In this document: one piece after another, positions 43,634-53,591 of the stretch
Layout: every line of letters starts with the position of its first letter
How positions within the stretch are numbered: the stretch's first letter is position 1
Origin: Microbacterium sp. No. 7
Lineage (GTDB): Bacteria > Actinomycetota > Actinomycetes > Actinomycetales > Microbacteriaceae
DNA length: 64,000 nt
Assembly (NCBI RefSeq): GCF_001314225.1
Contig: NZ_CP012697.1
Coordinates: 2,852,001-2,916,000 of the forward strand
Direction of reading: 5' to 3'
Position numbers and translations under genes: made by a program
Notes under the pieces: model-generated
The model's database searches: none
Seen by the model: the letters and a program-made list of their open reading frames with translations, nothing else
Told to the model about the DNA's origin: nothing

Positions 43634-44785
43634 TCAGACCGATACCTCGTGGAGTCGCTGCCCCCACTGGTAGACGGTAGCCACTGCGTCGATACCTGTG
43701 ACTCCGCTTACGGTGCCGCCCACCTCGTGCCGGATCACGAATTCGTGGCCGTCCTCACGGTGGCTGTCGGCACCGCCGATGTAGCCGACGGCCGAGATCA
43801 TGCGCCCGTGGACCATCGCCATGTAGGGGCTGCGCGGCGTATAGGCGCCGGGATCGTCTCCGATGCTGAGGTGGTGCAGGGCAACCTGCGCGGCATGTCC
43901 ACCCTGAGCGGCGGCATCCTCCCAGTGGTCGATGCGCCACGCGCCCAGCGCTTCGTCATAGTGCCTCGCGACACCTCCGGCTGCAAAGACGCCTGCAGGT
44001 TCGGCGCGGAGATGGCCGTCGACGTCAACACCGGTCGTCCACGGTGCCGGCCCGGAAGGGATCGTCCCGAGTGCGACGAGGAGGAAATCGGCAACGACGG
44101 GGTTACCTTTATCAAGGGTGATCGCGACGCCTGAGTCGGCCTCATCGACGTGCTGGATAGTGCGACCAAATCGGGTCTGCACCGTTGCGGCGTGGTCAGC
44201 AGCAATGCGTTCGGCTACTGGGGAGCCGAAGGCTCCGGTGCCCGGGATCTGGCTGCGGGCAATCAGTATGACCTCATCTCCATCGGCATGCAGTGAAGTT
44301 GCCGTCTCAGCGGCGATGATTCCGCCGCCGTAGATCGCCACGCGTGCGGGCCGTCCGAGGCCTGTCCGCAGCTCGCGGATGTGCAGCGCGTCCTCCAGAG
44401 AGTGCAACGTGCTGATCCGGAGCAGATCGCTGGCGGTCTCCCGTCTGGTGACATCAGTGGTAAGGAGGCGAGGCTTGCTTCCGGTTGCGACAATGAGCGC
44501 GTCGTAGGCGAGCTGCGTGCCAGAGGCCAGCTGCACCTGCTTGGCTGAGGTATTGACTTCCAGCACGGTGTCGGCGACGACCTCGACCTCCGGCAGAGGG
44601 AGTGTGATGGCCTCCGGGGGTGTCGGGCCGAACGCGATGCCCTTGATCAGCATCCGTGTGTACGGGGTCTCACCGGTCTGAGCCACTAGCGTCACCCGCA
44701 CGTCGTCGCGGGATGCGAGACTGCGCGCGGCGGCGGCTCCGGCAGCTCCTGCGCCGAGGATGAGAACGTGCGGCGTGGCGGTCAT
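43634..44785 (-). CDS. FAD-dependent oxidoreductase (ferredoxin reductase/NADH-type)
   Basis: A 383-residue flavoprotein with two dinucleotide folds: VLILGAGAAGAAAARSL at the N-terminus (FAD) and VAIYGGGIIAAETATSLHADG (NAD(P)H). GVFAAGGVARHYDEA is the C-terminal FAD-contact region (usually A-x-G-D). It resembles the ferredoxin reductase family common near copper and rubredoxin genes. It transfers electrons from NAD(P)H to an unknown partner. It lies 46 bp upstream of the CopB-like gene and downstream of the second csoR, so it is likely in the copper operon. Confidence 0.82.
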   Translation of the reverse strand: MTATPHVLILGAGAAGAAAARSLASRDDVRVTLVAQTGETPYTRMLIKGIAFGPTPPEAITLPLPEVEVVADTVLEVNTSAKQVQLASGTQLAYDALIVATGSKPRLLTTDVTRRETASDLLRISTLHSLEDALHIRELRTGLGRPARVAIYGGGIIAAETATSLHADGDEVILIARSQIPGTGAFGSPVAERIAADHAATVQTRFGRTIQHVDEADSGVAITLDKGNPVVADFLLVALGTIPSGPAPWTTGVDVDGHLRAEPAGVFAAGGVARHYDEALGAWRIDHWEDAAAQGGHAAQVALHHLSIGDDPGAYTPRSPYMAMVHGRMISAVGYIGGADSHREDGHEFVIRHEVGGTVSGVTGIDAVATVYQWGQRLHEVSV

Positions 44786-44842
44786 GGCGGAAACTCCTGG
44801 GCTGTGTGCGAAATGGGTGTCGGTTCTAAACAGGTGCTGCGT

Positions 44843-45184
44843 CTACGAGCGCACGAGGCGAGCGATGGCTTCGGTGGCTTCGGTGATCTTCTGGTCGGCG
44901 GATTCTCCCCCTGCGACGGCAGCGTCGAGGACGCAGTGCCGCAGGTGGTCGCCCAGTAGACCGATGGCCACGGTTTCGAGAGCGTTGGTGATCGCTGAAA
45001 TTTGGGTGAGGATGTCGATGCAGTAGCGGTCCTCGTCGACCATGCGGTCGATGCCGCGTACTTGTCCTTCGAGGCGTCGTAGACGGTTACGGTACCTTGC
45101 CTTGTCGTTGATATAGCCGTGCACCGAGCTCTCGCCATGCTCGCTCGTCGGACAGATGTCGCTGGCAGGGGTCGTGACGGTCAT
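44843..45184 (-). CDS. csoR: CsoR copper-sensing repressor (copy 2)
   Basis: A 113-residue CsoR-family protein with ligands Cys55, His80 and Cys84 in the same C-x24-H-x3-C spacing. The core LRRLEGQVRGIDRMVDEDRYC is typical. It differs from copy 1 by an N-terminal extension with an extra Cys and His (ICPTSEHGE). It lies between the YHS-domain gene and the FAD oxidoreductase. Two paralogues in the same island may control different operators. Confidence 0.92.
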   Translation of the reverse strand: MTVTTPASDICPTSEHGESSVHGYINDKARYRNRLRRLEGQVRGIDRMVDEDRYCIDILTQISAITNALETVAIGLLGDHLRHCVLDAAVAGGESADQKITEATEAIARLVRS

Positions 45185-45254
45185 TTTGCTTCGCTCCGAT
45201 CAGATGGCGGGGTGGCGCCCTCACCTGGCCGCGCCACCCCGCACGCTGGTGGGT

Positions 45255-45524
45255 TTACGCCATGTTCGCCGCGTACTTGGCGGGGTCCGAGTCGAACGCG
45301 GGACCACAGCCGGCGCAGCAGAAGTAGTAGCGCTGGCCTTCGAAGTCACGGAACAGACCGGCTGCCTCGGCAGCTGTCTTGTTGACGGGGGTCCCGACCA
45401 TGACCGGGCAGGTGGTCATGTCGCCTGCGCCGCCGAGGAGGTTGTTGCGGCCGTTGCCGGCCGCTGCCGGGTTCGGGGCGGAGGTGCTGCAGCAGCTGGA
45501 CGTAGCCTGGGTGTCATTCGTCAT
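45255..45524 (-). CDS. YHS-domain metal-binding protein
   Basis: An 89-residue protein. A Cys-rich N-terminus (SSCCSTSAP) is followed by a YHS domain: TTCPVMVGTPVNKTAAEAAG and YYFCCAGCGPAFDSDPAKY with two adjacent cysteine pairs (C-C-x-x-C). YHS domains bind metals, often next to copper ATPases. The frame start at 45524 is followed by the CopA gene, upstream on the same strand by 49 bp. Probably a metal chaperone or scavenger. Confidence 0.85.
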   Translation of the reverse strand: MTNDTQATSSCCSTSAPNPAAAGNGRNNLLGGAGDMTTCPVMVGTPVNKTAAEAAGLFRDFEGQRYYFCCAGCGPAFDSDPAKYAANMA

Positions 45525-45573
45525 AGTGAGTCGTTGCCTTTCGTTCTGGTGTGGGTGGTGGTGGTTCAGAGCG

Positions 45574-47844
45574 TCACTGCTGGGTGACGCTCTTGAACCC
45601 GCGCAGGCGGAGGCTGTTGCCGACGACAAAGACGCTGGAGAACGCCATCGCCGCACCTGCGAGCATGGGGTTGAGCATGCCCAGCGCTGCAACCGGGATC
45701 GCTGCGGTGTTGTAGGCGAATGCCCAGAACAGGTTGGTCTTGATCGTTGACAGAGTCTTCCGCGAGAGCCGGATCGCGTCGACGGCGGCCCGCAAGTCGC
45801 CGCGTACGAGCGTGATGTCGGATGCCTCGATTGCCACGTCTGTGCCCGTACCCATCGCCAACCCCAGGTCGGCCTGGGCGAGCGCGGGTGCGTCGTTGAC
45901 GCCGTCGCCGACCATCGCGACGGTCTTGCCCTCCTGCTGCAGCCGGGTGACGACCTCGACCTTGTCCTTTGGGAGCACCTCGGCGATGACCTCATCGATG
46001 CCGACCTCGGCCGCGATCTGGCGGGCCACGGCTTCGTTGTCACCGGTGAGGAGCACAGGGGTCAATCCAATCTCCTTGAGCTCGCGGATCGCCTCGGCGC
46101 TGGTGGGCTTGACGGTGTCGGCGACGATCAGGATGCCGCGTGCGCGCCCATCCCAGCCGATCGCCACGACCGTCTTGCCCTCCCTCTCGGCGCGTGCCTT
46201 CGCCTGTGCGATGTCGGTGGAGAGGTGCTGCGACCAATCGGCGAGCAGGGACTCGCGGCCGACTACGACAGCGGCACCGTCGACGATGCCTTGCACGCCC
46301 TTGCCCTCAACGTTCGCGAAGTCCTCCGGGGCCGGCAGCTGACCGACCTCCTGCGTGGCGCCCTTGGCGATCGCCTGCGCGATTGGGTGCTCGGAAGCAT
46401 CCTCCAACGCACCGGCGAAGCGCAGTAGTTCGGCACGATCCACGCCGGACTCGGTGATGACGTCGACGAGGGTCATCTTGCCGGTGGTGACGGTGCCTGT
46501 CTTATCAAGCACCACCGTGTCGACCTTGCGGGTCGACTCCAGTACCTCGGGGCCCTTGATGAGGATGCCCATCTGCGCCCCGCGGCCGGTGCCGACCAGC
46601 AGAGCCGTGGGGGTGGCGAGACCCAGCGCGCAAGGGCAGGCGATCACGAGCACCGCGACCGCGGCGGTGAACGCCGCGGCGACGGGGAATCCTGCGCCCA
46701 GCCATGCGCCGAGGGTGACGAACGCGACCACGATCACGATCGGCACGAAGACGCCGGAGATGCGGTCGGCCAGGCGCTGCACCTCGGCCTTGCCGGTCTG
46801 CGCATCCTCGACGAGCTTGGCCATCTGCGCCAGCTGCGTGTCCGAGCCGACACGCGTCGCACGCACAACCAGGCGGCCCCCGGCGTTCACTGTGGCGCCG
46901 GTGACGGCGTCGCCCTCGCCGACCTCGACGGGCACCGATTCGCCCGTGAGCATGGAGGCGTCCACCGCCGACGTGCCAGAGACGACAACTCCATCGGTGG
47001 CGATCTTCTCACCCGGGCGCACGATGAATTCGTCATCGACCTGCAGCTCGGATGTGGGGATCTTCACCTCAGCACCGTTACGCAGCACGGATACTTCCTT
47101 CGCACCGAGCTCGAGCAGTGCGCGCAGCGCGGCTCCGGCCTGGCGCTTGGAGCGCTTCTCGAAGTAACGGCCCGCGAGGATGAACATCGTCACACCTGCG
47201 CCGACTTCGAGGTAGATGTTCGCCGCGCCGTCCGACGGCGCAATCGTCAGCTCAAAGGGGTGCGTCATGCCGGGGGTGCCCGCGGTGCCGAAGAAGAGCG
47301 CGTAGAGCGACCACAACAGTGCGACCGACGTGCCCATTGAGATGAGCGTGTCCATCGTCGCGGTGCCGTGCTTGAGGTTCGTCCACGCGGCCTTGTGGAA
47401 AGGCCAGGCTGCCCAGATGATGACCGGTGCAGCCAGGGCCAGCGACGCCCACTGCCAGTAGGTGAACTGCAGTGCGGGGATCATCGCCATCGCGATCACG
47501 GGTACCGTGAGTACGATTGAACCGATCAGCCGGTGCCGCAGCGAGGTGAGCTCACTGTCTTCCTCATCGCCCGCTTCGGTCTCCGACGCGCTCACCTTGG
47601 TGTTCTTGGGCTTGGGCAGGGCTGCCGTGTAGCCGGTCTTCTCGACCTCGGCGATCAGCAGCGCCGGATCGTATCCGTCGGGGATCGTGACCTTGGCCTT
47701 CTCGGTGGCGTAGTTGACCGTGGCCTCGACGCCGTCGAGCTTGTTGAGCTTCTTCTCGATCCGATTTGCGCAGGAGGCGCAGGTCATCCCGCCGATCTCC
47801 AGCTCGATGGCCGGCCCATTCGCGGGGGGCGCTGATGTGCTCAT
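45574..47844 (-). CDS. copA: Copper-exporting P1B-1 ATPase (CopA)
   Basis: A 756-residue Cu(I) exporter. One N-terminal heavy-metal-associated domain holds [16 protein letters not shown] (Cys22, Cys25). The transmembrane site is [16 protein letters not shown] near residue 402. Phosphorylation [36 protein letters not shown] follow, and the last membrane helices contain [12 protein letters not shown] and a Met-Ser pair ([16 protein letters not shown]) as in Cu(I) pumps. AAGGAAGAGG lies just before the ATG. With copZ and the secreted protein upstream it forms the core copper export operon. Confidence 0.96.
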   Translation of the reverse strand: MSTSAPPANGPAIELEIGGMTCASCANRIEKKLNKLDGVEATVNYATEKAKVTIPDGYDPALLIAEVEKTGYTAALPKPKNTKVSASETEAGDEEDSELTSLRHRLIGSIVLTVPVIAMAMIPALQFTYWQWASLALAAPVIIWAAWPFHKAAWTNLKHGTATMDTLISMGTSVALLWSLYALFFGTAGTPGMTHPFELTIAPSDGAANIYLEVGAGVTMFILAGRYFEKRSKRQAGAALRALLELGAKEVSVLRNGAEVKIPTSELQVDDEFIVRPGEKIATDGVVVSGTSAVDASMLTGESVPVEVGEGDAVTGATVNAGGRLVVRATRVGSDTQLAQMAKLVEDAQTGKAEVQRLADRISGVFVPIVIVVAFVTLGAWLGAGFPVAAAFTAAVAVLVIACPCALGLATPTALLVGTGRGAQMGILIKGPEVLESTRKVDTVVLDKTGTVTTGKMTLVDVITESGVDRAELLRFAGALEDASEHPIAQAIAKGATQEVGQLPAPEDFANVEGKGVQGIVDGAAVVVGRESLLADWSQHLSTDIAQAKARAEREGKTVVAIGWDGRARGILIVADTVKPTSAEAIRELKEIGLTPVLLTGDNEAVARQIAAEVGIDEVIAEVLPKDKVEVVTRLQQEGKTVAMVGDGVNDAPALAQADLGLAMGTGTDVAIEASDITLVRGDLRAAVDAIRLSRKTLSTIKTNLFWAFAYNTAAIPVAALGMLNPMLAGAAMAFSSVFVVGNSLRLRGFKSVTQQ

Positions 47845-47894
47845 CCTCTTCCTTCTCTCAACTCTGTGCATGCCGTGACGCGCCACCAGGTGGC

Positions 47895-48848
47895 TCAGTG
47901 TCCGCCCGGTTCATCCGAGTGCGACTCGCTACCGCTACCGTGGGTATCGCCGTGGGCGGCGTCGATGACGAACTCGGCCGTGTGCACCTTCCCGTCGACC
48001 TGGAAGTCGAAGTACAGCAGGTAGCGGCCGGCCGTGGGCGCTTCGGCCACGAACCCGATCTCGGGGCCGGCCGTACCGCCCGCGCGAGGCTCGTCGCCTT
48101 CGGCATGGACGTGCAGGTAGGCGAGATCCCCTTCGCGCAGTGCGACCAGGTGACCGAACGCTCCGAGATACGGCTCAAGCGCCGTAACGGGCTCGCCGTC
48201 ACGGTTGACCGAGATTGTCAGGTCGCTCGACGATCCGGCGACGAGGTTCCCTTCGAGGCTGACGGAGAAGCCATCGACCTCTACCGCGCGCCGCAATTCC
48301 GCGGTGACGGGCGTGAAATCGCCTGCGACATCCACAGTGCGCGTCAGAGTGATGCTCTCCGCACCCTCGGTCGCGGGAGTGAAGTCGGCGTACACTCGGT
48401 AGGCGCCCGCCGCATCCCACTTCCACGGCAACGACCACGTCCCGGTCGCCCTGTCCAGCGAAGGGTGGACATGCCGGAACTTGGAGCCGTCCGTGCGGAC
48501 CACGATCAGGTGGAGATCCTTCTCGTGCGCCTCAGCGAACTCGATCACAGGCTCCCCCAAGACCGTCTGAACCCGGAAGCTCAGCTCGCCCTCGGCATCA
48601 ACCGCGCCAGGAGCCTCGACCGGCGACAGCACGAAGCCGGCCGCATCGATCGAGAGTCCGTTCGGCACATGCCCGGCAGCCGTAACGTCGCTGCCGCCGT
48701 GTTCTTCACCATGTGCGTTCATACCGCTTCCTTCCGCCCAGGACGCAACAAAACTGTCGGGGACAACGGCCGCGGCAGCCGCAAACGCGCCGCCGAATGC
48801 CACCACCAGCCCCGCTCCGTAGAGCGCGAGTCGCGCAGCGGAGTTCAT
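47895..48848 (-). CDS. Secreted or membrane-anchored copper-island protein with His-rich tail
   Basis: A 317-residue protein. The N-terminal hydrophobic segment ([22 protein letters not shown]) acts as a signal or anchor; several beta-rich domains follow ([69 protein letters not shown]), and the C-terminus ends with a His/Ser/Gly/Asp stretch. This is a common actinobacterial gene next to copA/copZ and resembles copper-binding YcnI/CopC-type beta proteins. Its start ATG shares the A of the copZ TGA (TGATG), so it is tightly coupled. Confidence 0.8.
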   Translation of the reverse strand: MNSAARLALYGAGLVVAFGGAFAAAAAVVPDSFVASWAEGSGMNAHGEEHGGSDVTAAGHVPNGLSIDAAGFVLSPVEAPGAVDAEGELSFRVQTVLGEPVIEFAEAHEKDLHLIVVRTDGSKFRHVHPSLDRATGTWSLPWKWDAAGAYRVYADFTPATEGAESITLTRTVDVAGDFTPVTAELRRAVEVDGFSVSLEGNLVAGSSSDLTISVNRDGEPVTALEPYLGAFGHLVALREGDLAYLHVHAEGDEPRAGGTAGPEIGFVAEAPTAGRYLLYFDFQVDGKVHTAEFVIDAAHGDTHGSGSESHSDEPGGH

Positions 48849-49057
48849 CAGACTCGCACCGCCGAGTAGCCGGCTTCCTCGACCGCGGCAAGCACCTGCG
48901 CATCGTCGATCTTGCCCTCACCGGTCACGACGAGCCTGCCCGTTTGCGCGCTGACTTCGATGCTGTCGACACCGGGGATCTCGCTGACTTCCTCGCGGAT
49001 CGACATCTCGCAGTGCCCGCAGGTCATGCCCGTCACCTGGTACTCGTTCTCAGCCAT
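48848..49057 (-). CDS. copZ: Copper chaperone CopZ-like (heavy-metal-associated domain)
   Basis: A 69-residue single HMA domain: VTGMTCGHCEMSIREEV with Cys13 and Cys16 binding Cu(I), then VDSIEVSAQTGRLVVTG and AVEEAGYSAV. It hands copper to CopA. It is the first gene of the operon reading copZ, secreted protein, copA, YHS, csoR. Two CsoR-like operators lie upstream. Confidence 0.93.
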   Translation of the reverse strand: MAENEYQVTGMTCGHCEMSIREEVSEIPGVDSIEVSAQTGRLVVTGEGKIDDAQVLAAVEEAGYSAVRV

Positions 49058-49079
49058 CAGCTATCCTTCCTGTAAATGA

Positions 49080-49094
49080 TACCCCAACGGGGTA
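49080..49094. promoter_or_regulatory. CsoR operator TACCCC-AAC-GGGGTA
   Basis: Perfect palindrome with six-base arms, 23 bp upstream of copZ. It matches the core of the site at 34124. Confidence 0.75.
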
Positions 49095-49115
49095 CCTGTA
49101 CTGTCTTCAAACACT

Positions 49116-49132
49116 ATACCCCCGCCCGGTAT
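49116..49132. promoter_or_regulatory. Second CsoR-like operator ATACCCC-CGC-CCGGTAT
   Basis: A 17-bp element with the same length and one altered arm base compared with the consensus. It lies 22 bp beyond the first site, between copZ and the divergent AraC-type gene. Confidence 0.55.
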
Positions 49133-49530
49133 TCCTCAAGGGAGGTGACCAACTCAACAGGCCCGTCGCGAAGCTGAGCGCTGGCTGTCGCGAGGGCGCC
49201 AGCAGCACTATGAAAGACGCAGTTACACCTCTCGAACACGCAGGACACCGGTCCATCCCTGGCAAGGCAGAAACGTGCGCAGTGCCCCTAAGAATCAATG
49301 ATCAGACCGCGCACGCTCCCTCGGGACCTGTGGCGCTACCCAATGTGAAGGTGGTCTTCACTCTCTCTGGGTGGGCCCGGGTCGCATCGTCCACAGGGGA
49401 AGTTGCTCTGGAAGCGGGCACCATCCTCACCATCCCTCCAGGTTTGGAATGCAGCGGGTTTCCGGTAGGGCATGCCCGCACCGTGACCTTCTACTTCCAC
49501 CCGGATTATCTGGCTGACCAGATGCGCTGG

Positions 49531-50940
49531 GGCCACGTCCCGCTGAGTGGTGGTCTTTCGTTTCCACTCGATGATCAGCTGGTTGCAGTTTAGGCGGCCG
49601 TGATCTCGGGCAGCATCACCGCGTCCTCGACCGAGTTGGTGGCGGCGAGTTCGGCCATAGACGCTTCGGAGAAGTAGCGGCGGTCGCCGGCTTCCCATTC
49701 GTCGTGCTGCTCGATCAGAACGGCGCCGGTCAGGCGCAGCAGGCTGGCAGCGTTCGGGAACACTCCGACGACGTCGGTGCGACGTTTGATCTCCCGGTTC
49801 AGCCGTTCCAGCGGGTTCGTCGACCAGATCTGCCGCCAATGCCGGGCTGGGAAGTGCTTGAACGCCAGCACGTCGGCTCGGGCATCGTGGAGCATCTCAG
49901 CCGCCTTGGGGTGAACGCGGTCGATCATGCGTGCAACCTCATCGAACTGTGCATCAATGTGCTCAGCGTCGGGTTGGGCGAAGATCGTGCGGATGATCGA
50001 GGCGACCATCTCCTGCCGACCCTTGGGTAAGGCGGTGAGCACGTTGCGCATGAAGTGCACGCGACACCGCTGCCAACTGGCTCCCTGCAACACCACTGCG
50101 GCGGCTGCTTTCAAGCCAGCGTGTGCGTCGGAGATCACCAGCTTCACCCCGCCAAGGCCTCGGGCTTTCAGGGACCGTAAGAATGCTTTCCAGAACTCCT
50201 CGGTTTCGCTGTCGCCCACGTCGAAGCCGAGCACCTGACGGTGCCCGTCAGCGGTTATCCCGATCGCGACGACAACCGCTTGGGACACCACCCGACCGTC
50301 GATGCGAACCTTGCAGTAGGTGGCGTCCAGGAAGACGTAGGGGTAGGCGATCTGGGACAGGGAGCGGTCGCGGAATGCCGCAACCGTCGCGTCAAGGCCT
50401 TCGCAGATGCGCGACACCTCGGACTTCGAGATGCCGGTGTCGGCGCCGAGCGCTTTGACCAGGTCGTCGACTTTGCGGGTGGACACGCCGTGCAGGTAGG
50501 CCTCCATCACGACGGCGAACAGCGCCTGATCAACCCGACGGCGCCTCTCCAACAGCGACGGGAAGAAACTGCCGGCCCGTAGCTTCGGGATTCGTAACTC
50601 CAGATCTCCCGCAGTGGTCGACAGGGTGCGCAGCCTCGCCCCGTTGCGGGTAGCGGTGCGCTCGACGGTGCGCTCGTAGGGTCCGGCACCGATCACCGAC
50701 GCGGCTTCAGCGTCGATGAGTTCTTGGTAGAGCCGTTCGGTCATCTGACGGATCCGGTCGGTGGTGTCGGTGAGTTTCAGCTCGGCGAGCAGCTCGAGCA
50801 GGGCAGACTGATTGAGGGCCATCGTGCGATCTCCTGTCGTGAGTAACTTGGTCGTTCTCACTGACCATCGCACGGTGGCCCCCCACGTCAATGACACGAC
50901 GCTCAAGACCGGAAAGTCCACCACTCAACGGGACTCAGGC
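49531..50940 (-). mobile_element. IS256-family insertion sequence
   Basis: A 1,410-bp element. The ends match over about 30 bp (left GGCCACGTCCCGCTGAGTGG, right, inverted, GCCTGAGTCCCGTTGAGTGG), with TGAGTGGTGG-nCTTTC inside both. Both outer flanks carry the 8-bp duplication TGCGCTGG (49523-49530 and 50941-50948). It holds one transposase gene. The insertion splits the araC-type gene. Confidence 0.9.
49590..50822 (-). CDS. IS256-family (Mutator-type) transposase
   Basis: A 410-residue DDE transposase. It starts MALNQSALLELLAELKLTD; the catalytic acids are recognisable in YVFLDATYCKVR (first D), VKLVISDAHAGL (second D) and IWSTNPLERLNREIKRR (E), and QGASWQRCRVHFMRNVL is the Mutator-family C-R-x-H-F segment. 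It is full-length without frameshift, so the element may be active. The start at 50822 is preferred to a longer frame reaching 50924 because it fits family length. Confidence 0.95.
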   Translation of the reverse strand: MALNQSALLELLAELKLTDTTDRIRQMTERLYQELIDAEAASVIGAGPYERTVERTATRNGARLRTLSTTAGDLELRIPKLRAGSFFPSLLERRRRVDQALFAVVMEAYLHGVSTRKVDDLVKALGADTGISKSEVSRICEGLDATVAAFRDRSLSQIAYPYVFLDATYCKVRIDGRVVSQAVVVAIGITADGHRQVLGFDVGDSETEEFWKAFLRSLKARGLGGVKLVISDAHAGLKAAAAVVLQGASWQRCRVHFMRNVLTALPKGRQEMVASIIRTIFAQPDAEHIDAQFDEVARMIDRVHPKAAEMLHDARADVLAFKHFPARHWRQIWSTNPLERLNREIKRRTDVVGVFPNAASLLRLTGAVLIEQHDEWEAGDRRYFSEASMAELAATNSVEDAVMLPEITAA

Positions 50941-51818
50941 TGCGCTGGCTGCCTCTACGGCATCCGCTCGTGCATTGCTTGCATCGCGCGTTGAAGAGTG
51001 AACCTGCGCTTCACACGCTGCACCTTGGATCCGCCGCGATGCGCGATCTAGCCCCGCGCCTGGTGAGCCTGTCCCAGTTCCCAGACGGCGAGGTCACCGA
51101 TTTCACCATGCTGTCGATCGCGTCGGACGTGTTTGATGCGGTAGGGAGACTGAGTGGTCAGGCGCGGGGTACGGTCTCGGGCAGCATCAAGGCGCCGGAC
51201 CGGGAGGTAGCCGCGGCCGTTGCGCTACTCCGAACCCATCTACGGCGACGGTGGAGCGTCAAAGAACTCGCGCAAGCGGTCGCGTTATCGCCGTCCCAGT
51301 TGACGAGGTTGTTCCGCGCTCAGTTAGGGATGTCTCCTGCGGCCTTCCTTAGACAACTTCGCTCCGAGCGCATGGCCGAACTTCTTGCGACTACGCGCAT
51401 GTCAATTGGTGATGCTGCGGAAGCCGTGGGGTGGCGGGACCTGGCGACCGCGTCACGCTCGTTCAAGCAGCGATTTGGTATCGCTCCGAGTGCCTATGCC
51501 AACACGTGCGACCAGCCGTTCTCACTGAGGTACGGCGTCACCACAGTGACTCCCTCCAGCGTTCCATCGCAAAGCCCTGGTCTCGCATTCGAGCTCTCTC
51601 GCTGATTGCCGATCGTGTGTGGGAGATCGGAGCTCGGGATTTCAGGGGCGCGCAGTTCGCTCGGGGTGGCGGCGGCGCGTGGCGGTGCAGGGGTTCTTGG
51701 GATGGTCGTGGGCGCGGCTACGGGGGTTGGGGGCGGTCGGGTCGGCTCGTACCTGCTGGGTGTTCCTGTTCGTCGCACACCGCGGCGGACAGGCCCGAGA
51801 CAGCAGGGAGCTTCCGTC

Positions 51819-52895
51819 ATGTCAGACCCCACCCCGGCCGGCCCGCACCCCAGCGCCGCGCTTCCGCCCCCGGTTCTTTCCGCGCCGCGGGCGACGGTGT
51901 ATCACGGCGACGCGGTCGAGCTCCTCCAACTCCTCCCCGCGGGGAGCGTGGACGCGCTGGTATCGGATCCGCCGTATGGGTTGAGCTTCAACGGGCAGGC
52001 GTGGGACGACGCGGCGGGATTCCGGGAATCGCTGCCGCACATCGACACTGCAAGGATGGGTGCGCCGGAGGTGTTCGAGGCGTGGTGCACAGCGTGGGCG
52101 GCTGGTGCGTTGCAGGCGCTGAAGCCGGGCGCGCATGTTGCAGCGTTCGGGGGTGCACGCACGTGGCATCGCATGGTGCGCGGGCTGGAGAATGCAGGCT
52201 TCGAGATCCGCGATCAGATCGCGTGGCTGCACACGACCGGGATGCCCAAGAGCATGGATCTCGCGCACGCGATCGACAAGCACCACGGTGCGCAGCGCAC
52301 TGACCGTGTCGTGCAGCGCAGCGACCACGACGGCGTGCTCGGGGCGACTCGCAGCGTGCTCGCGAAAGGCACCCCGGTCACCGACGACGCGGCACGCTGG
52401 GAGGGGTGGGGCACGGCGCTGCGTCCGGCATTCGAGCCGATCATCATCGCCCGCAAACCCCCGGCGGGCAGCCTCGTCGTGAACGTTCTCGAGCACGGGG
52501 TCGGTGGGATCAATATCGACGGCGCCCGGTTCGCACAAGGCCGGTGGCCGACGAACGTCGCCCTGGATGCTGGGCAGGCGGACGCGCTCGATGTGCTGAC
52601 CGGGAGCTGGCAGGGCGAGTCGTTGTCGCGGAAGTTCCCGATCTTCCGGTTCGAGCCGAAACCCTCCGCTACGGATCGGCCGCGCGCGTTCGGGGTGTCG
52701 CATACGACGGTGAAGCCGCTCGGGCTGATGCGGTGGCTCGTGACGCTGATCACCCCGGTGGGTGGGGTCGTGCTGGAGCCGTTCGCGGGCTCGGGCACCA
52801 CGATCGAGGCCGCCACCGCTGCCGGGTTCCAGGTGATCGCGGTGGAGAAGAACGCCGACTACCTGCCACTGATCCGCTCCCGCCTCGACCAGTAG
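51819..52895 (+). CDS. DNA methyltransferase, N4-cytosine/N6-adenine type
   Basis: A 358-residue type II-like modification enzyme. Motif IV is SDPPYGLSF near residue 50; motif I is FAGSGTTIEAA near 323, placed after motif IV, giving the beta-class order. The middle holds a variable target-recognition region. No restriction endonuclease gene is adjacent, so it is an orphan methyltransferase, probably protecting the element from host restriction after transfer or marking it. AGGGAG is upstream of the ATG. It opens the next block of the mobile element after the copper island. Confidence 0.9.
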   Translation: MSDPTPAGPHPSAALPPPVLSAPRATVYHGDAVELLQLLPAGSVDALVSDPPYGLSFNGQAWDDAAGFRESLPHIDTARMGAPEVFEAWCTAWAAGALQALKPGAHVAAFGGARTWHRMVRGLENAGFEIRDQIAWLHTTGMPKSMDLAHAIDKHHGAQRTDRVVQRSDHDGVLGATRSVLAKGTPVTDDAARWEGWGTALRPAFEPIIIARKPPAGSLVVNVLEHGVGGINIDGARFAQGRWPTNVALDAGQADALDVLTGSWQGESLSRKFPIFRFEPKPSATDRPRAFGVSHTTVKPLGLMRWLVTLITPVGGVVLEPFAGSGTTIEAATAAGFQVIAVEKNADYLPLIRSRLDQ

Positions 52896-52968
52896 GAGCC
52901 GGGCGGTGCCGTACCTGGCAGACAGAGAGCCGCCGCACCGAGGCGGCGCCAGCAGGAGCGGAGGAATC

Positions 52969-53436
52969 ATGACGAGTCCCGAACCCACCGAGCCGATGCC
53001 TCGCCCAGGCGCTGCCTCGTTTCTGTCGCTCGGGGTGATCGTCTGGTCAGACGATCCGGAGGTCGACCCGACGGTGATCGCTGATCGGAACCCGGTGACG
53101 TTGGCGCGCAGCGTCGCGCTGACCATCCACGACATGCTCACCAACGCCGATCTCTACGCCGGTGCCGCCGAGTTCGTGCAGACGCTCCCGCCACCTGAGG
53201 ATTGGGTGTGGCCAGAGGACGCCGATGACTGGTTGGAGGCGCTGCGCGAGTCGACCCCGTACCCGGCGTACTCCTTTCACCGGGTACCCGTCTCCGGTGG
53301 CGTCGACGGCACGAACCATACGGCCGTAACCCGGCATCTCGAGGACGCGCTACGCGCCCGGGAACAGGCCCTCACCGGCGAGCCCGCCGAGCCATCCGCG
53401 TCGCCGCCTGCTGCGGGGCGGGAGCTGGGGAGATGA
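52969..53436 (+). CDS. Unrecognised protein of the conjugative element
   Basis: A 155-residue protein with no domain that I recognise. It is acidic and soluble; LSLGVIVWSDDPEVDPTVIADRNPVTLARSVALTIHDML suggests one alpha/beta fold, and the C-terminus is Pro/Ala/Glu-rich. GGAGGA lies six bases before the ATG. The stop overlaps the ATG of the following 52-residue gene as ATGA. Its tight packing with the next two genes argues that it is translated. Confidence 0.6.
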   Translation: MTSPEPTEPMPRPGAASFLSLGVIVWSDDPEVDPTVIADRNPVTLARSVALTIHDMLTNADLYAGAAEFVQTLPPPEDWVWPEDADDWLEALRESTPYPAYSFHRVPVSGGVDGTNHTAVTRHLEDALRAREQALTGEPAEPSASPPAAGRELGR

Positions 53437-53591
53437 CGATGCGGCGCAGATTCTCGGCAGTACCGCGCACGTTCCCCGCATCCGCTCGACAACACAAGCC
53501 GGTCGCACCTACGCCGGAAGTACCCGCCGCTTCCTCACCCCGGACGCCTGAACCCCTTGCTGACCGCGATTGGAGGACTCCTCATGTCTGA
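53433..53591 (+). CDS. Small basic peptide gene (52 aa) linking two ICE genes
   Basis: Begins MTMRRRFSAVPRTFPASAR and continues as a Pro/Ala/basic peptide, ending ...WRTPHV. Its ATG overlaps the previous stop (ATGA) and its last 8 bases overlap the next gene's start, so it forms a three-gene coupled chain. The first 20 residues resemble the frame starting at 55003 (MTIRRRFLTIPRILPGIAR, from a TTG). Function unknown; the similarity suggests a repeated small cationic protein. Confidence 0.5.
   Translation: MTMRRRFSAVPRTFPASARQHKPVAPTPEVPAASSPRTPEPLADRDWRTPHV

Larger units (their letters stand above)
49210..51605 (+). pseudogene. AraC-family regulator split by an IS256-type insertion
   Basis: Two halves of one gene. 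Left: 49210-49530 encodes an N-terminal cupin (VKVVFTLSGWARVASSTGEVALEAG... and VTFYFHPDYLADQMRW). Right: 50949-51605 continues LPLRHPLVHCLHRALKSEP and ends with the AraC DNA-binding domain (WSVKELAQAVALSPSQLTRLFRAQLG, ERMAELLATTRMSIGDAAEAVGW). The insertion 49531-50940 is flanked by TGCGCTGG on both sides; taking out the insertion and one copy gives an uninterrupted 325-residue protein. It is now inactive unless excised. Divergent from copZ. Confidence 0.85.

Noticed and set aside
49537..50934. IS boundaries set at the GTCCCG repeats
   Set aside because: With those ends no target duplication is seen and the AraC frame is not restored; the ends at 49531 and 50940 give an exact 8-bp duplication.
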